DNA of 64,000 bases from Paracoccus aminophilus JCM 7686 (GTDB taxonomy: Bacteria; Pseudomonadota; Alphaproteobacteria; Rhodobacterales; Rhodobacteraceae), in assembly GCF_000444995.1 (NCBI RefSeq), contig NC_022044.1:1-64000 (forward strand). The letters run 5' to 3'. The stretch's first letter is position 1. Every line of letters starts with the position of its first letter. The notes under the pieces were generated by a model. That model searched no databases. It saw only the letters and a list, made by a program, of their open reading frames with translations, and was not told the DNA's origin. Positions 1-7,923 of this stretch are shown in pieces. Position numbers and translations under genes: made by a program.

Positions 1-1194
1 TTAGGATGTCGGCGCCTCATCGAGCCCCGAGAACAGCCCCGGCGACATTTCCGCCCAGAACGCGGCAATTCGCGCATTGTTCAGCGGCGACATCCAGCCA
101 TGCTTGTCGAAATCCACGCGCAGCCCCTCATCCGCAAGCTGAGCGAGGAAAAGCCGCTTGTCGGCATCGCGCTGGGTCGGCGTGCGCGCCTTGACCGCGT
201 CAAGGATGCGGCGCAGGCGTTCGGCGCGCGGGTTCGGGGCGAGCTCTTCAGTCTCTTCGCTGGTCGGGCCGAAATTGCCCTCGAGCGCGGCGGTCAGATA
301 GCCGAGCTTGCTTTTGACGTTCTTGCGCGACTCGACGTAATCGAGCTTTTCGAGCACCTGCTCTTCGCCATGCGCGGTCAGCCATTGCCGTGCCAGCCGG
401 TCGCTGACGCCCAAAGCGCGCAGCCGGGCATAGACCGCGCCGTGACGCACGCCCTCTCCATCATCGAGATCGAGAATGGCGAGCTGCGGGTTCTCGGCGA
501 TGCGAAAGCGGATCTCGGTCACCGCCCTGCCCTGCTTGCGGATCTCGGGCGTCACCAGAATATTGCTGGTCTTGTTGACCTCGGCCACGGCGGGCTTGAT
601 GATCTTGGCGTTGAGATGCTTGAAGGTCTCGTAATAGGCCGAGCCCTCGACCCCCATCAGCCGCCGGAAAAGATCAAGCGGCCACCAGCCGGTCGAGCCG
701 GTGCGCACGAAGCGATAACAATTCTCGTAAAGCGCCAGCGCATGGCCCGAGGTAAAGCGGCGCTGGATATTGAGATTGATCAGCGCAAAGACCTTGGGGT
801 CGTGCAGCTTTTCCGCGAGCGCCGGTGAATAGGCATATTCGCAGATCCCGCCCTTCAGCTTGGCATAGCTCAGAAGGCTCGAGACGCCCCATTCCTGCTG
901 GCCACGCTCATCAAGCATATCCCATTCGGCGACCGTTTCCGCCAGCCCGCGCAGGGATTGCTTCAGCGTCTCCATATCGTTCGAGTTATAGCCGATCATC
1001 AGACACAGCGTGCGCGCATCGATCTGGTGGCGCGGGCGCGAGATCAGCGTGTCATAGGCATTGAGCAGCAAGACATTCGACAGCTTGCGCTGCAAAAGCG
1101 TCAGCTTGCCCGAGACGTGAATGGCCGCGACATGTTTCTTGACCGCACCGCGACGCAAGGCCCCGGTCAGCTGCTCTCGCGGAATCTCATCCAT
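1..1194 (-). CDS. Plasmid replication initiator, Rep_3 family
   Basis: Replication initiator that would bind iterons at the origin of this replicon. The N-terminal half has the winged-helix pattern of Rep_3/RepB-type initiators: a long basic first helix (LTLLQRKLSNVLLLNAYD), then a first winged domain up to about residue 130 and a second one after it (LYENCYRFVR, WWPLDLFRRLMGV). I chose ATG at 1194 (397 aa) because AGGG lies just upstream on the minus strand. The same frame also opens with a TTG at 1221 (406 aa) that lacks a clear ribosome site. The gene is divergent from parA-parB and ends exactly at the window edge with a stop codon. A 12-bp perfect palindrome upstream (1231-1242) could be the autoregulatory operator. 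Confidence 0.85.
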   Translation of the reverse strand: MDEIPREQLTGALRRGAVKKHVAAIHVSGKLTLLQRKLSNVLLLNAYDTLISRPRHQIDARTLCLMIGYNSNDMETLKQSLRGLAETVAEWDMLDERGQQEWGVSSLLSYAKLKGGICEYAYSPALAEKLHDPKVFALINLNIQRRFTSGHALALYENCYRFVRTGSTGWWPLDLFRRLMGVEGSAYYETFKHLNAKIIKPAVAEVNKTSNILVTPEIRKQGRAVTEIRFRIAENPQLAILDLDDGEGVRHGAVYARLRALGVSDRLARQWLTAHGEEQVLEKLDYVESRKNVKSKLGYLTAALEGNFGPTSEETEELAPNPRAERLRRILDAVKARTPTQRDADKRLFLAQLADEGLRVDFDKHGWMSPLNNARIAAFWAEMSPGLFSGLDEAPTS

Positions 1195-1230
1195 CGCCCT
1201 GCCCTTTTCTTTTGAGGCCAATATCCGCGA

Positions 1231-1242
1231 TCAGGTACCTGA
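1231..1242. promoter_or_regulatory. Perfect palindrome upstream of rep
   Basis: TCAGGTACCTGA is a perfect 12-bp palindrome 37 bases upstream of the chosen rep start (10 bases upstream of the alternative TTG start). Its position suits an operator for rep autoregulation. This is inferred from position and symmetry only. Confidence 0.4.
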
Positions 1243-1608
1243 CAGCAACATCAATCTGGGTCCCCTCGGCCTTTTGAGGACCTCCTGTAAATGGGTCCCT
1301 TTCTGATCCGCCCCGATGCAAAGGCACCCATTTGCGGGATCGGATGTGACGGTCCCGTGTGGTTTCCGGGCGGAAAGCAACGCTTTTCCCCTAATCCCGC
1401 AGCTTGGTGCCCCTTTTCCTGCGAATCGGTGCTCTCTGCCCCGAGAACGGGCACCTTTCCTCCTGTTTTCGGATACCTCTGATCCTGTATCCGGGCACCG
1501 AAACAATCTTAATCTATTGAAAATAGTTTATTTTTCAGGCGTAAAGATTCTAAATTACCTAAAAGACTCTCAAACTTTCTGCCGCTGTTTTTCATGCTTT
1601 CGGGGGGA

Positions 1609-1621
1609 TTTCGCTGCGAAA
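1609..1621. promoter_or_regulatory. parS-like centromere palindrome 1
   Basis: TTTCGCTGCGAAA, a 13-bp palindrome about 90 bp upstream of parA. The same core recurs at 3158-3172 and 4211-4225. Repeated 13-15 bp palindromes around a parAB operon are typical ParB-binding sites. Confidence 0.65.
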
Positions 1622-1708
1622 CCTCGGTTGGTGATTCACTCCCGTCCGTCGATGTGCAATAGTTTCCGAAAAACATGCATCGAAGCAGGACATCGCAAAG
1701 GTATTGAC

Positions 1709-3103
1709 ATGTCGTCAGGCAAGGACCCGCTCCCGCCCTATTTCAACATCGACCCCGCCAAGGCCGCGCAGCGGCTTTCCGATCCTATCGACACCGCCCG
1801 ATTCGCGAAAGCCGCGGCCTTTGCCGCGCGCGGGCGACAGGATCTCGCAGAACGCGGCTATGCCCCGGATGGCCGCAAGCGGCTGCGTCGCTTTTCGACC
1901 TGGGAGGTCTGCCGCTATCTGATCCCGGTCGCGAGTGCGCATTTCCGACGCGTGCTGCTGAAGAACCCTGACCTGCCGCAGGGCGTCGGTGAGGGCAATT
2001 CGAAATGGTTCAGCCTCGAGGATGTGCTGCGCCTGCGCGACCACTTTGCGGCCGAGGGCGCAGCGGGGCGGGAATACCGACCTTGGCGCCCCGAAGGCCT
2101 GCCCGCCAAGACCATCGCCGTCGCAAACTTCAAAGGCGGGGTCGGCAAGACCTCGACTGCGGCCCATATCGCGATGTCGGCCGCGCTCGATGGCTATAAG
2201 GTTCTGGTGATCGACCTCGACAGTCAGGGCAGCATGACCTCGATCCTTGGCGGCAAGGTCGCCGATGAATGGTCGACCGCCTTCCCGCTTCTGGCCAAGG
2301 ATTACGCTTTGGCGCTGCAGGGCGAGAACCGGGTGCGCGAGGCGGCGGGTCACGCTCCCCTGCCCTTCGATGAGACGCTGACCGAGGCGCTGACGATCTC
2401 GGCCAAGGATCTGATCCAGCCGACGCATTGGCCGAACATCGACCTTCTGGGCGCGCAGCTCAATCTCTATTGGGCCGAGTTTCAGGTCCCGGTCTGGCGC
2501 ATGGGCTTGCGCAGCTGGGCGCTTTGGGATGCCCTGAGCAATGCGCTGGCCACGGATGAGATCCTTGACCGTTATGACATCATTATCCTCGATACCCCGC
2601 CCGCGCTTGGCTATCTGACGATCAACGCGCTTGCCGCGGCCGATATCCTGCTGGTGCCGCTCGGGGCGTCTTTCCTTGAATTCGACTCGACGGGGCGGTT
2701 CTTCGACATGCTCTATTCGACCTTCGCCAGCGTCGAGGAAGGCGAAAATGCCGCGCGGCGTCGCGACGGTTTGCCCGAGATGCGCTTTGAATGGGACGCG
2801 GTGCGCGCGATCATCACCCGTTTCGATGCCGGGCAGCAGACCGATCTCGCGAATGTCATTCAGGCCTATTTCGGCGATTTCATGACCACCTACCGCCAAG
2901 AGCTGACTGCGATGGTTGGTCAGGCTGGCGAGCAGGTCAACGGCATTTATGAGGCCGATTATCGCGAATTCAACCGCGAGACCTATGTGCGCGGGCGCGA
3001 GACTTTTGATCGGACATGGGCCGAAGTGAAAGAGCTGATCCTTGGAAGCTGGTGGCGGGATCTGCAATATGACCTGGCAGAGAAGGAGCGTGCCGATGGC
3101 TAA
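1709..3103 (+). CDS. parA: ParA-type partition ATPase
   Basis: Walker-type ATPase that drives plasmid segregation together with ParB. The deviant Walker A box KGGVGKT is at residues 142-148 and the Walker B/switch II segment ILDTPPA is near residue 295. The roughly 130-residue N-terminal extension before the ATPase domain is typical of larger plasmid ParA/RepA proteins, where it carries a DNA-binding domain for autoregulation. ATG at 1709 (464 aa) has AAGG eight bases upstream; the open frame extends back to 1316 without a better site. The stop overlaps the parB start by 8 bp, so the two are translationally coupled. A parS-like palindrome lies in the leader. Confidence 0.93.
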   Translation: MSSGKDPLPPYFNIDPAKAAQRLSDPIDTARFAKAAAFAARGRQDLAERGYAPDGRKRLRRFSTWEVCRYLIPVASAHFRRVLLKNPDLPQGVGEGNSKWFSLEDVLRLRDHFAAEGAAGREYRPWRPEGLPAKTIAVANFKGGVGKTSTAAHIAMSAALDGYKVLVIDLDSQGSMTSILGGKVADEWSTAFPLLAKDYALALQGENRVREAAGHAPLPFDETLTEALTISAKDLIQPTHWPNIDLLGAQLNLYWAEFQVPVWRMGLRSWALWDALSNALATDEILDRYDIIILDTPPALGYLTINALAAADILLVPLGASFLEFDSTGRFFDMLYSTFASVEEGENAARRRDGLPEMRFEWDAVRAIITRFDAGQQTDLANVIQAYFGDFMTTYRQELTAMVGQAGEQVNGIYEADYREFNRETYVRGRETFDRTWAEVKELILGSWWRDLQYDLAEKERADG

Positions 3104-4208
3104 ACGCAGAAGATTGGAGGCGCCGACCAGCGCCGATCTGAGCCGTATCGAAGAGACGTTTCGCAGCGAAACCCACGAGCGCCCGAGCCTCGCGCAAGGG
3201 ATCGCGCCGATTGCGCAGGTGGTGGCCGACAGCGCGACGCTGGCCAATCTCGAAGGGGTCGAGGCCCGCGCCGCTCGCGCCAAGGCCGAGGCGGATGCCG
3301 CGCGGTTGCACGCCGCCGAAGAGCGCGGCCTGCTGATCGCCGAGATCCCGCTCAATCAGATCGACGAGGGCGCGATGATCCGCGACCGTCTGGTTATGAG
3401 CGAAGAGGATATGCTCGAACTGCGGCTGTCGATCGCCGCGCATGGTCTGCGTCTGCCGATCGAGGTTTTTGAGATGGAGGTGGCTCCCGGGCAGGGGCCG
3501 CGCTACGGTCTTCTCTCCGGCTACCGCCGCCTTCATGCGGTGCGCGCGCTGTTCGGGCTGTCGCAGGACGCGAAATATGCCGCGATCCGTGCGCTGATCC
3601 GGCCACGCACCGAGGCCAATGACGCCTTCGTGTCGATGGTCGAGGAAAACGAGGTCCGCGAGGAGCTCAGCCATTTCGAGCGCGGGCGGATCGCGGTCAT
3701 CGCTGCCAATCAGGGCGCTTTCGCCAATACCGAAGATGCGGTGAACAAGCTTTTTGCGACCGGATCGAAGGCCAAGCGCTCGAAGGTTCGCTCCTTTGCG
3801 CTGATTTTTGAAGAGCTAGGCGATATGCTGCGCTTTCCCGAGGCGCTGAGCGAACGGCGTGGGCTGTTGATCTCGGGCGCGTTGCGCGACGGGGCAGAGG
3901 CCCGGTTGCGGCAGGCCTTGTCGGCACGGGTGCCTGCGGATGCCGATGAGGAATGGGCGCTGATCGAGCCGGTTTTGCGCACCATAGAGGCCGCGCCGCG
4001 TGAGCCGGGGCGGGGTGGGCGACCGCGCAGCAAGCCAAAGACCCAATATAGCTGGAGCGATGAGCAAGCCCTGCGCACCTCAAGCGGCATCACCATTCGC
4101 CGCGGACGCGACGGGGCTGGCCATGTTCTGCGGCTGGAGGGCGAGGCCTTGAGCGATGATCTGATGGCGATCCTGATGGCCGAAATTCAGGCTTTGCTGG
4201 AGAATTGA
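3096..4208 (+). CDS. parB: ParB/RepB-type centromere-binding protein
   Basis: Centromere-binding partner of ParA. The N-terminal ParB/Srx-like nuclease-fold domain is visible (a segment like GLRLPIEV, then LLSGYRRLHAVRAL in place of the usual GERRxxA box), followed by a helical DNA-binding region with NKLFATGSKAKRSKVRS. The C-terminal region (RRGRDGAGHVLRLEGEAL) is probably for dimerisation. Start ATG at 3096 (370 aa) has a strong AAGGAG seven bases upstream and overlaps the end of parA. A parS-like palindrome lies inside the early coding sequence (3158-3172) and another just after the stop (4211-4225). Confidence 0.9.
   Translation: MAKRRRLEAPTSADLSRIEETFRSETHERPSLAQGIAPIAQVVADSATLANLEGVEARAARAKAEADAARLHAAEERGLLIAEIPLNQIDEGAMIRDRLVMSEEDMLELRLSIAAHGLRLPIEVFEMEVAPGQGPRYGLLSGYRRLHAVRALFGLSQDAKYAAIRALIRPRTEANDAFVSMVEENEVREELSHFERGRIAVIAANQGAFANTEDAVNKLFATGSKAKRSKVRSFALIFEELGDMLRFPEALSERRGLLISGALRDGAEARLRQALSARVPADADEEWALIEPVLRTIEAAPREPGRGGRPRSKPKTQYSWSDEQALRTSSGITIRRGRDGAGHVLRLEGEALSDDLMAILMAEIQALLEN
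3158..3172. promoter_or_regulatory. parS-like palindrome 2, inside parB
   Basis: GTTTCGCAGCGAAAC, a 15-bp palindrome at codons 21-26 of parB. It shares the core of the copies at 1609 and 4211, apart from the central base (A instead of T). Confidence 0.65.
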
Positions 4209-4210
4209 CG

Positions 4211-4225
4211 GTTTCGCTGCGAAAC
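4211..4225. promoter_or_regulatory. parS-like palindrome 3, downstream of parB
   Basis: GTTTCGCTGCGAAAC, a 15-bp palindrome starting three bases after the parB stop codon. Same core as the sites at 1609 and 3158. Confidence 0.7.
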
Positions 4226-4286
4226 TGATCCGGCATTCGCCAAAGCGGAATCCATGTAATCATCAGAATCGTGATGAAGTGATGAT

Positions 4287-5300
4287 ATGAGCAGGCGTGA
4301 AGGGGATCCCGTAACCTTGATTGGAATGTCGGAAGATCCAGAAGAAAGCCCGGATCTCAGCGTTCCTGAGGTTTGGCGCGGGGTACAGGCGGCATTGAGC
4401 GCCGAGCTGGCGGCCACGGCCTTTGCGGTCGGCCAGCTGGACGCCGATCTCGCCGCGATGCCCCCGGATCTGCGCGCGGGTGCCCTGCGTCGCCTGGCGC
4501 TGCGCGAGGCCGATGCTGTCTTGCGCGCCGAAGGCCATGCGCTCTCGCCGGAGGATCTGGCCGCCGAACTCCTTGACGCGGCCGGTCCCGAGGATGCCGA
4601 GGCCTTGCGTTTCGCGCGTTGGGCCGTGCGCCGCTTTGAGGGGCGCGGCAGGGAAGCTGACGTCGGGCAAAGCAATCCTCTGCGCGCCTTCCTTGGGCTT
4701 CATCGCAGCTCGGACGGGCTGGGGCAGGGCGCGCGTCGCCTGCTTGGCGCGGATTTCGACGCGGCTGCGGCGGAGTTTCTGCAACGGATCGACGCGGCGG
4801 GGCTGCATCCTTTCGCGCGCGGCCCCTTGGCGCGGCTCTTGTGGCGGCTGGCGGGCCTCTCTCCGGCCGAGATCGCCGCCGAGGCGACGGTCTGGGTCGG
4901 TTGCGATGCGGCGCGGGGCTGTCCGGCGTTGAGCTTTCTGCCCTGCGGTGCGGCCCAGCACCGCCTGCTGGTCGAGGTCGGCGCGCCGCAGGATCGGCTG
5001 CACCGGCATCTCGAGGCCCTGCGCGCGGGCGCGGTCGAGGCGCGGCACCATCTCGCGGCGGTGCGGGGCTGGCATCAGGCGGCGCTGGCCGAGGCGGGCG
5101 CGATCAAGGGGCAGAATCCGGGGCGCATTCTGGCGGTTCTGGCCGCGCATCCCTTGATGCATACCGCCGATGTCGCGACCCGCGCCGAGGTCAGCCGCAT
5201 CACGGCCGAGCGGCTTCTGGCGCGGCTGGCCGAGATGGGGCTTGTGCGTGAGGCGACCGGGGCCAAGCGCTTCCGGCTTTGGGGCGCGCGGCTGCGCTAG
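4287..5300 (+). CDS. Uncharacterised replicon-backbone protein with C-terminal HTH
   Basis: A 337-residue Ala/Leu/Arg-rich, mostly helical soluble protein. I do not recognise a definite function. The C-terminal about 55 residues (ILAVLAAHPLMHTADVATRA, then a second helix and RLLARLAEMGLV) form a winged-helix motif. The layout recalls the DUF1612/DUF1403-type proteins found on rhizobial and Paracoccus plasmids, but I cannot confirm the family. The start at 4287 lacks a strong ribosome site; ATG at 4326 (MSEDPEESP) is an alternative. It lies directly downstream of parAB and a parS-like site, so a role in replicon maintenance or regulation is plausible but unproven. Confidence 0.75.
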   Translation: MSRREGDPVTLIGMSEDPEESPDLSVPEVWRGVQAALSAELAATAFAVGQLDADLAAMPPDLRAGALRRLALREADAVLRAEGHALSPEDLAAELLDAAGPEDAEALRFARWAVRRFEGRGREADVGQSNPLRAFLGLHRSSDGLGQGARRLLGADFDAAAAEFLQRIDAAGLHPFARGPLARLLWRLAGLSPAEIAAEATVWVGCDAARGCPALSFLPCGAAQHRLLVEVGAPQDRLHRHLEALRAGAVEARHHLAAVRGWHQAALAEAGAIKGQNPGRILAVLAAHPLMHTADVATRAEVSRITAERLLARLAEMGLVREATGAKRFRLWGARLR

Positions 5301-5311
5301 CCGGGCGGGGC

Positions 5312-5611
5312 TCAGAAGCCCTGATAGAGGAAATCGAGCGCACGGGTGATGCGATCAGAGTCGCCGGCAAGCGAGCCGGTTTTCTCGCGCAAAAGGCTGG
5401 CTGGCACCGCCGAGAGATATTGCGTGACCATGACATGACCCGCCTCGCCAAGCGCGAAGACCGGGTTCAGGATCGCCGCCGGTTTCGGCGCCAGCGGCAG
5501 CGGCATCACCGGCACGACGATGCGCGTGTTCAAATCGGCCAGAAGATCGCTTTGCACGTCAAGGAGCAACCCGGTGCCCGCCGGGTCGCGATAGAGATCG
5601 AACCGCGCCAT
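5312..5611 (-). CDS. ccdB: CcdB-family toxin
   Basis: Toxin of a type II toxin-antitoxin pair; CcdB proteins poison DNA gyrase. The 99-aa length and the pattern MARFDLYRDP, LLLDVQSDLL, TRIVVPVMPL and TQYLSAVPASLL match the family. The last residues are QGF, whereas the F-plasmid toxin ends in WGI, residues known to be needed for gyrase poisoning, so potency or target may differ. The start codon overlaps the ccdA stop (ATGA), the usual antitoxin-first coupling. It sits next to the partition genes, consistent with post-segregational stabilisation of this replicon. Confidence 0.9.
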   Translation of the reverse strand: MARFDLYRDPAGTGLLLDVQSDLLADLNTRIVVPVMPLPLAPKPAAILNPVFALGEAGHVMVTQYLSAVPASLLREKTGSLAGDSDRITRALDFLYQGF

Positions 5612-5853
5612 CAGAACGGCCGATAACGCGCCAGCGGCAGGTCGTTTTCATCGACCCAGGCGTTGGACGAGGCCAGCGCGGCGGCGTTTTCCTGCTTCCA
5701 GGCCGCCGCCTGCGCCTCACGCACGGCCTGTCGCAACCCGGCTTCGGCGGCACGCGAGAGGTTGATCCCCAGCGCGCGCGCCTCGGCCAGCAGCGATTGG
5801 TCGAGCGAGAGATTGGCGGGCTTGCGAACGGCCTCGGCGGCGGATTGGCGCAT
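5611..5853 (-). CDS. ccdA: CcdA-family antitoxin
   Basis: Antitoxin partner of CcdB, 80 aa. The N-terminal ribbon-helix-helix DNA-binding part (KPANLSLDQSLLAEARALGI) would autorepress the operon. The charged C-terminus with WKQENAAAL and DENDLPL is the CcdB-binding tail; the motif W-x-x-E-N-x-x-A is characteristic of CcdA proteins. It is first in the operon and overlaps ccdB by 1 bp. Confidence 0.9.
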   Translation of the reverse strand: MRQSAAEAVRKPANLSLDQSLLAEARALGINLSRAAEAGLRQAVREAQAAAWKQENAAALASSNAWVDENDLPLARYRPF

Positions 5854-5929
5854 GGATGTGCTCCTCTTTGCGCCAATCTATGCGCATAAGGAATGCGCAT
5901 CAAGTCTGAACGCCGAGATGCGCGCGACA

Positions 5930-6835
5930 TCAGCCTTTCTTGACCGCATGGCCGCCGAATTGCTGGCGCATCGCCGCCAGAAGCTTGTCGGAATAGCTGT
6001 CGCGATCGCGCGAGCGCAGCCGTCCGATCAGCGACATGGTAATCACCGGGGCAGGGACATCGAGCGCGATTGCCTCGGCCACCGTCCAGCGGCCCTCGCC
6101 GGAATCATCGACCCAAGGTTCAAGCCCGGTCATGCCGGGGTCCTTTTCCAAGGCGGCGGCGGTCAGATCGAGCAGCCAAGACCGGATGACGCTGCCCTCG
6201 CGCCAGATCTCCGAGATCTGATGCAGGTCGAGGTCAAATTCGCGCTTGTGGTGCAGGATGGCGAAACCCTCAGCATAGGCCTCCATCATGCCGTATTCGA
6301 TGCCGTTGTGGATCATCTTGGTGAAATGACCCGCGCCGACCGGACCGACCCGGCCCCAGCCAGAGGTCGGGCTGGGGGCAAGGCTGGCAAAGATCGGGCG
6401 CAGGCTTTCGACCACCTCGGGTGCGCCGCCGATCATCATGCTGTAGCCTTCCTCCAGCCCCCAGATCCCGCCGCTGGTGCCGCAGTCGACGAAATGCAGG
6501 CCAAGCTCGGCCAGACGCGCGCCACGGCGCTGGCTGTCCTTGTAGTTCGAATTTCCGCCATCGATGACGATATCGCCCGCCGCGAGCGCGGGCAGGATCT
6601 GGTCGAGCGTGCTATCGACCGGCTGGCCCGAGGGCACCATCAGCCACAGGATGCGCGGAGAGGGCAGGGCGGCGATCAGCTCGGACAGGCTGCCGACCGG
6701 GCCGATGCCGGGGGCTTGGGCCTGCGCGCGGGCCTCTGGGCTGGGGTCGAAGGCGGTGATCTGGTGGCCCTGCCGGGCGAGGCGCCGGGCCATATTGGCG
6801 CCCATGCGCCCAAGGCCGATCATTCCGAGTTCCAT
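5930..6835 (-). CDS. gnd: 6-phosphogluconate dehydrogenase, decarboxylating (short GntZ type)
   Basis: NAD(P)-dependent oxidative decarboxylation of 6-phosphogluconate to ribulose 5-phosphate. The Rossmann motif GLGRMGANMARRL is at the N-terminus. The substrate-binding signature DGGNSNYKDS and the catalytic region FVDCGTSGGIWG are present, as is KMIHNGIEYGMM with its catalytic Lys. At about 301 aa it matches the short GntZ/YqeC branch rather than the 470-aa Gnd. ATG 6835 was chosen over the longer frame to 7048 because the Rossmann fold begins right there. It is divergent from the RibF-like gene and is not in an obvious operon; no zwf or pgl is nearby. Confidence 0.92.
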   Translation of the reverse strand: MELGMIGLGRMGANMARRLARQGHQITAFDPSPEARAQAQAPGIGPVGSLSELIAALPSPRILWLMVPSGQPVDSTLDQILPALAAGDIVIDGGNSNYKDSQRRGARLAELGLHFVDCGTSGGIWGLEEGYSMMIGGAPEVVESLRPIFASLAPSPTSGWGRVGPVGAGHFTKMIHNGIEYGMMEAYAEGFAILHHKREFDLDLHQISEIWREGSVIRSWLLDLTAAALEKDPGMTGLEPWVDDSGEGRWTVAEAIALDVPAPVITMSLIGRLRSRDRDSYSDKLLAAMRQQFGGHAVKKG

Positions 6836-7100
6836 GGAACAAGCTCTCCTGTTTCTGGCGGGGTCCGCCTTTGGATGCAGGGCGATGTTAGGCCGATCAC
6901 GGTCCCGGTCCACCCCTTTCGCCCGCGGTTCGCCTGTGCCCTTGCGGCACGGGGGAGACACAGGGTCGGCACAGGCGCCGCACGGTGCCGACCTCAGAAA
7001 AGCCGAGGATCTGGTTCCGAATTGCGGATTTTTCACCGCGCCGCCCACGCCCTAGGCTGAAAGTCAGCCGACCTCTGACGAAAGCGCGAAAGATGTGCCG

Positions 7101-7904
7101 ATGATCCACAGCCGAGCCGTTCCGCCCGTCGGGGTCCCGATCTCCGTGGTCAGCGCCGCTTTGCCTGAAGGATCACGCCTGCGGGACGGGGTGATCGCGC
7201 TGGGGAACTTCGACGGTTTCCATCGCGGCCACCGCCTGCTGATCGGCACCGCCCGACGGATTGCGGCCACCCGTCGCCCCGTCGCGATCATGTCGGTCGA
7301 GCCCCATCCGCGCCAGTTCTTCGCCACGCCCGGCACCGCTCCGTTCCGGCTGGCCACGGCTGCGCAAAAGCTGCGCGCGGCGCAAGGCATCGGGCTCGGT
7401 TATCTGTTCCAGCCTGCCTTTGACGCCGAATTCGCCGGTCTGTCCCCCGAAGCCTTCATCGAGACGGTTCTGCACGCGCGTCTTGGCGTCTCGCATGTGG
7501 TGGTTGGCGCGGATTTTCGCTTTGGTGCGAAGCGCGCGGGCGATTGCCGCCTGCTCGCCGATCTTTGCCTGCGCCACGACATCGGCGTGACCTTGGTGCC
7601 GCTTCAGGGCGGCTTTTCGTCAAGCGCGGTGCGCGCGGCGCTGCGTGCGGGCGATCTGGAGGCCGCCTGTGCGAGCCTTGGCCGGACTTGGCAGGTCGAG
7701 CTTGTCGCGAGGCCAGAGGTCACTCAGCCGGGCTCTCTGCAGGGCTGGGCGCTGGCGCCTGAGTTGATCCGCCCACCCGCCGGGCGCTATCTGATCCGGG
7801 CTGAGGGCAAGGAGAGCGTCATTGACCTCACCGCCGAGGGCTGCCTGATGGGTGCGTCCGGCCCCGTCCCGCGCTGGATCGAGATACTTGCACGCTGCCG
7901 CTGA
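7101..7904 (+). CDS. RibF-like FMN adenylyltransferase domain protein (no riboflavin kinase half)
   Basis: The N-terminal two thirds match the FAD synthetase (FMN adenylyltransferase) domain of RibF: GNFDGFHRGH nucleotide-binding motif, VGADFRFGAKRAGD, and FSSSAVRAAL in place of the usual SSTxIR. The C-terminal about 85 residues do not show the riboflavin kinase signature (normally G-G-R near a PTAN motif). At about 267 aa the protein is shorter than the usual 305-320 aa RibF. Predicted role is making FAD from FMN and ATP, or an unknown nucleotidyl transfer. ATG 7101 was preferred to GTG 7095 for spacing to GAAAG. hutD follows after 19 bp with the same orientation. Confidence 0.75.
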   Translation: MIHSRAVPPVGVPISVVSAALPEGSRLRDGVIALGNFDGFHRGHRLLIGTARRIAATRRPVAIMSVEPHPRQFFATPGTAPFRLATAAQKLRAAQGIGLGYLFQPAFDAEFAGLSPEAFIETVLHARLGVSHVVVGADFRFGAKRAGDCRLLADLCLRHDIGVTLVPLQGGFSSSAVRAALRAGDLEAACASLGRTWQVELVARPEVTQPGSLQGWALAPELIRPPAGRYLIRAEGKESVIDLTAEGCLMGASGPVPRWIEILARCR

Positions 7905-7923
7905 CATCCTGAAAGGACAGACG

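Larger units (their letters stand above)
1195..1708. other. Candidate replication origin between rep and parA
   Basis: Intergenic region of about 500 bp between divergent rep and parAB. It holds a degenerate family of GGGNNCC(C)TTT-like elements at about 1258, 1293, 1406, 1449 and 1493 on the plus strand, and one inverted copy at 1319-1329. The last three plus-strand copies are about 43 bp apart. An inverted repeat GGATAC-N10-GTATCC lies at 1471-1492. A strikingly AT-rich tract follows at about 1500-1566, with small inverted repeats (TGAAAA at 1518-1523, TTTTCA at 1532-1537). Iterons beside an AT-rich unwinding element is the usual layout of Rep_3-dependent origins. The iteron consensus here is loose, so the assignment is tentative. 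Confidence 0.5.

Noticed and set aside
1316..1708. N-terminal extension of parA to 595 aa
   Set aside because: The extension crosses the AT-rich origin candidate, lacks protein-like sequence, and ATG 1709 has a good ribosome site.
5663..7060. Long plus-strand ORF (465 codons) opposite ccdA and gnd
   Set aside because: It is antisense to two well-supported genes and its translation has no recognisable domain.
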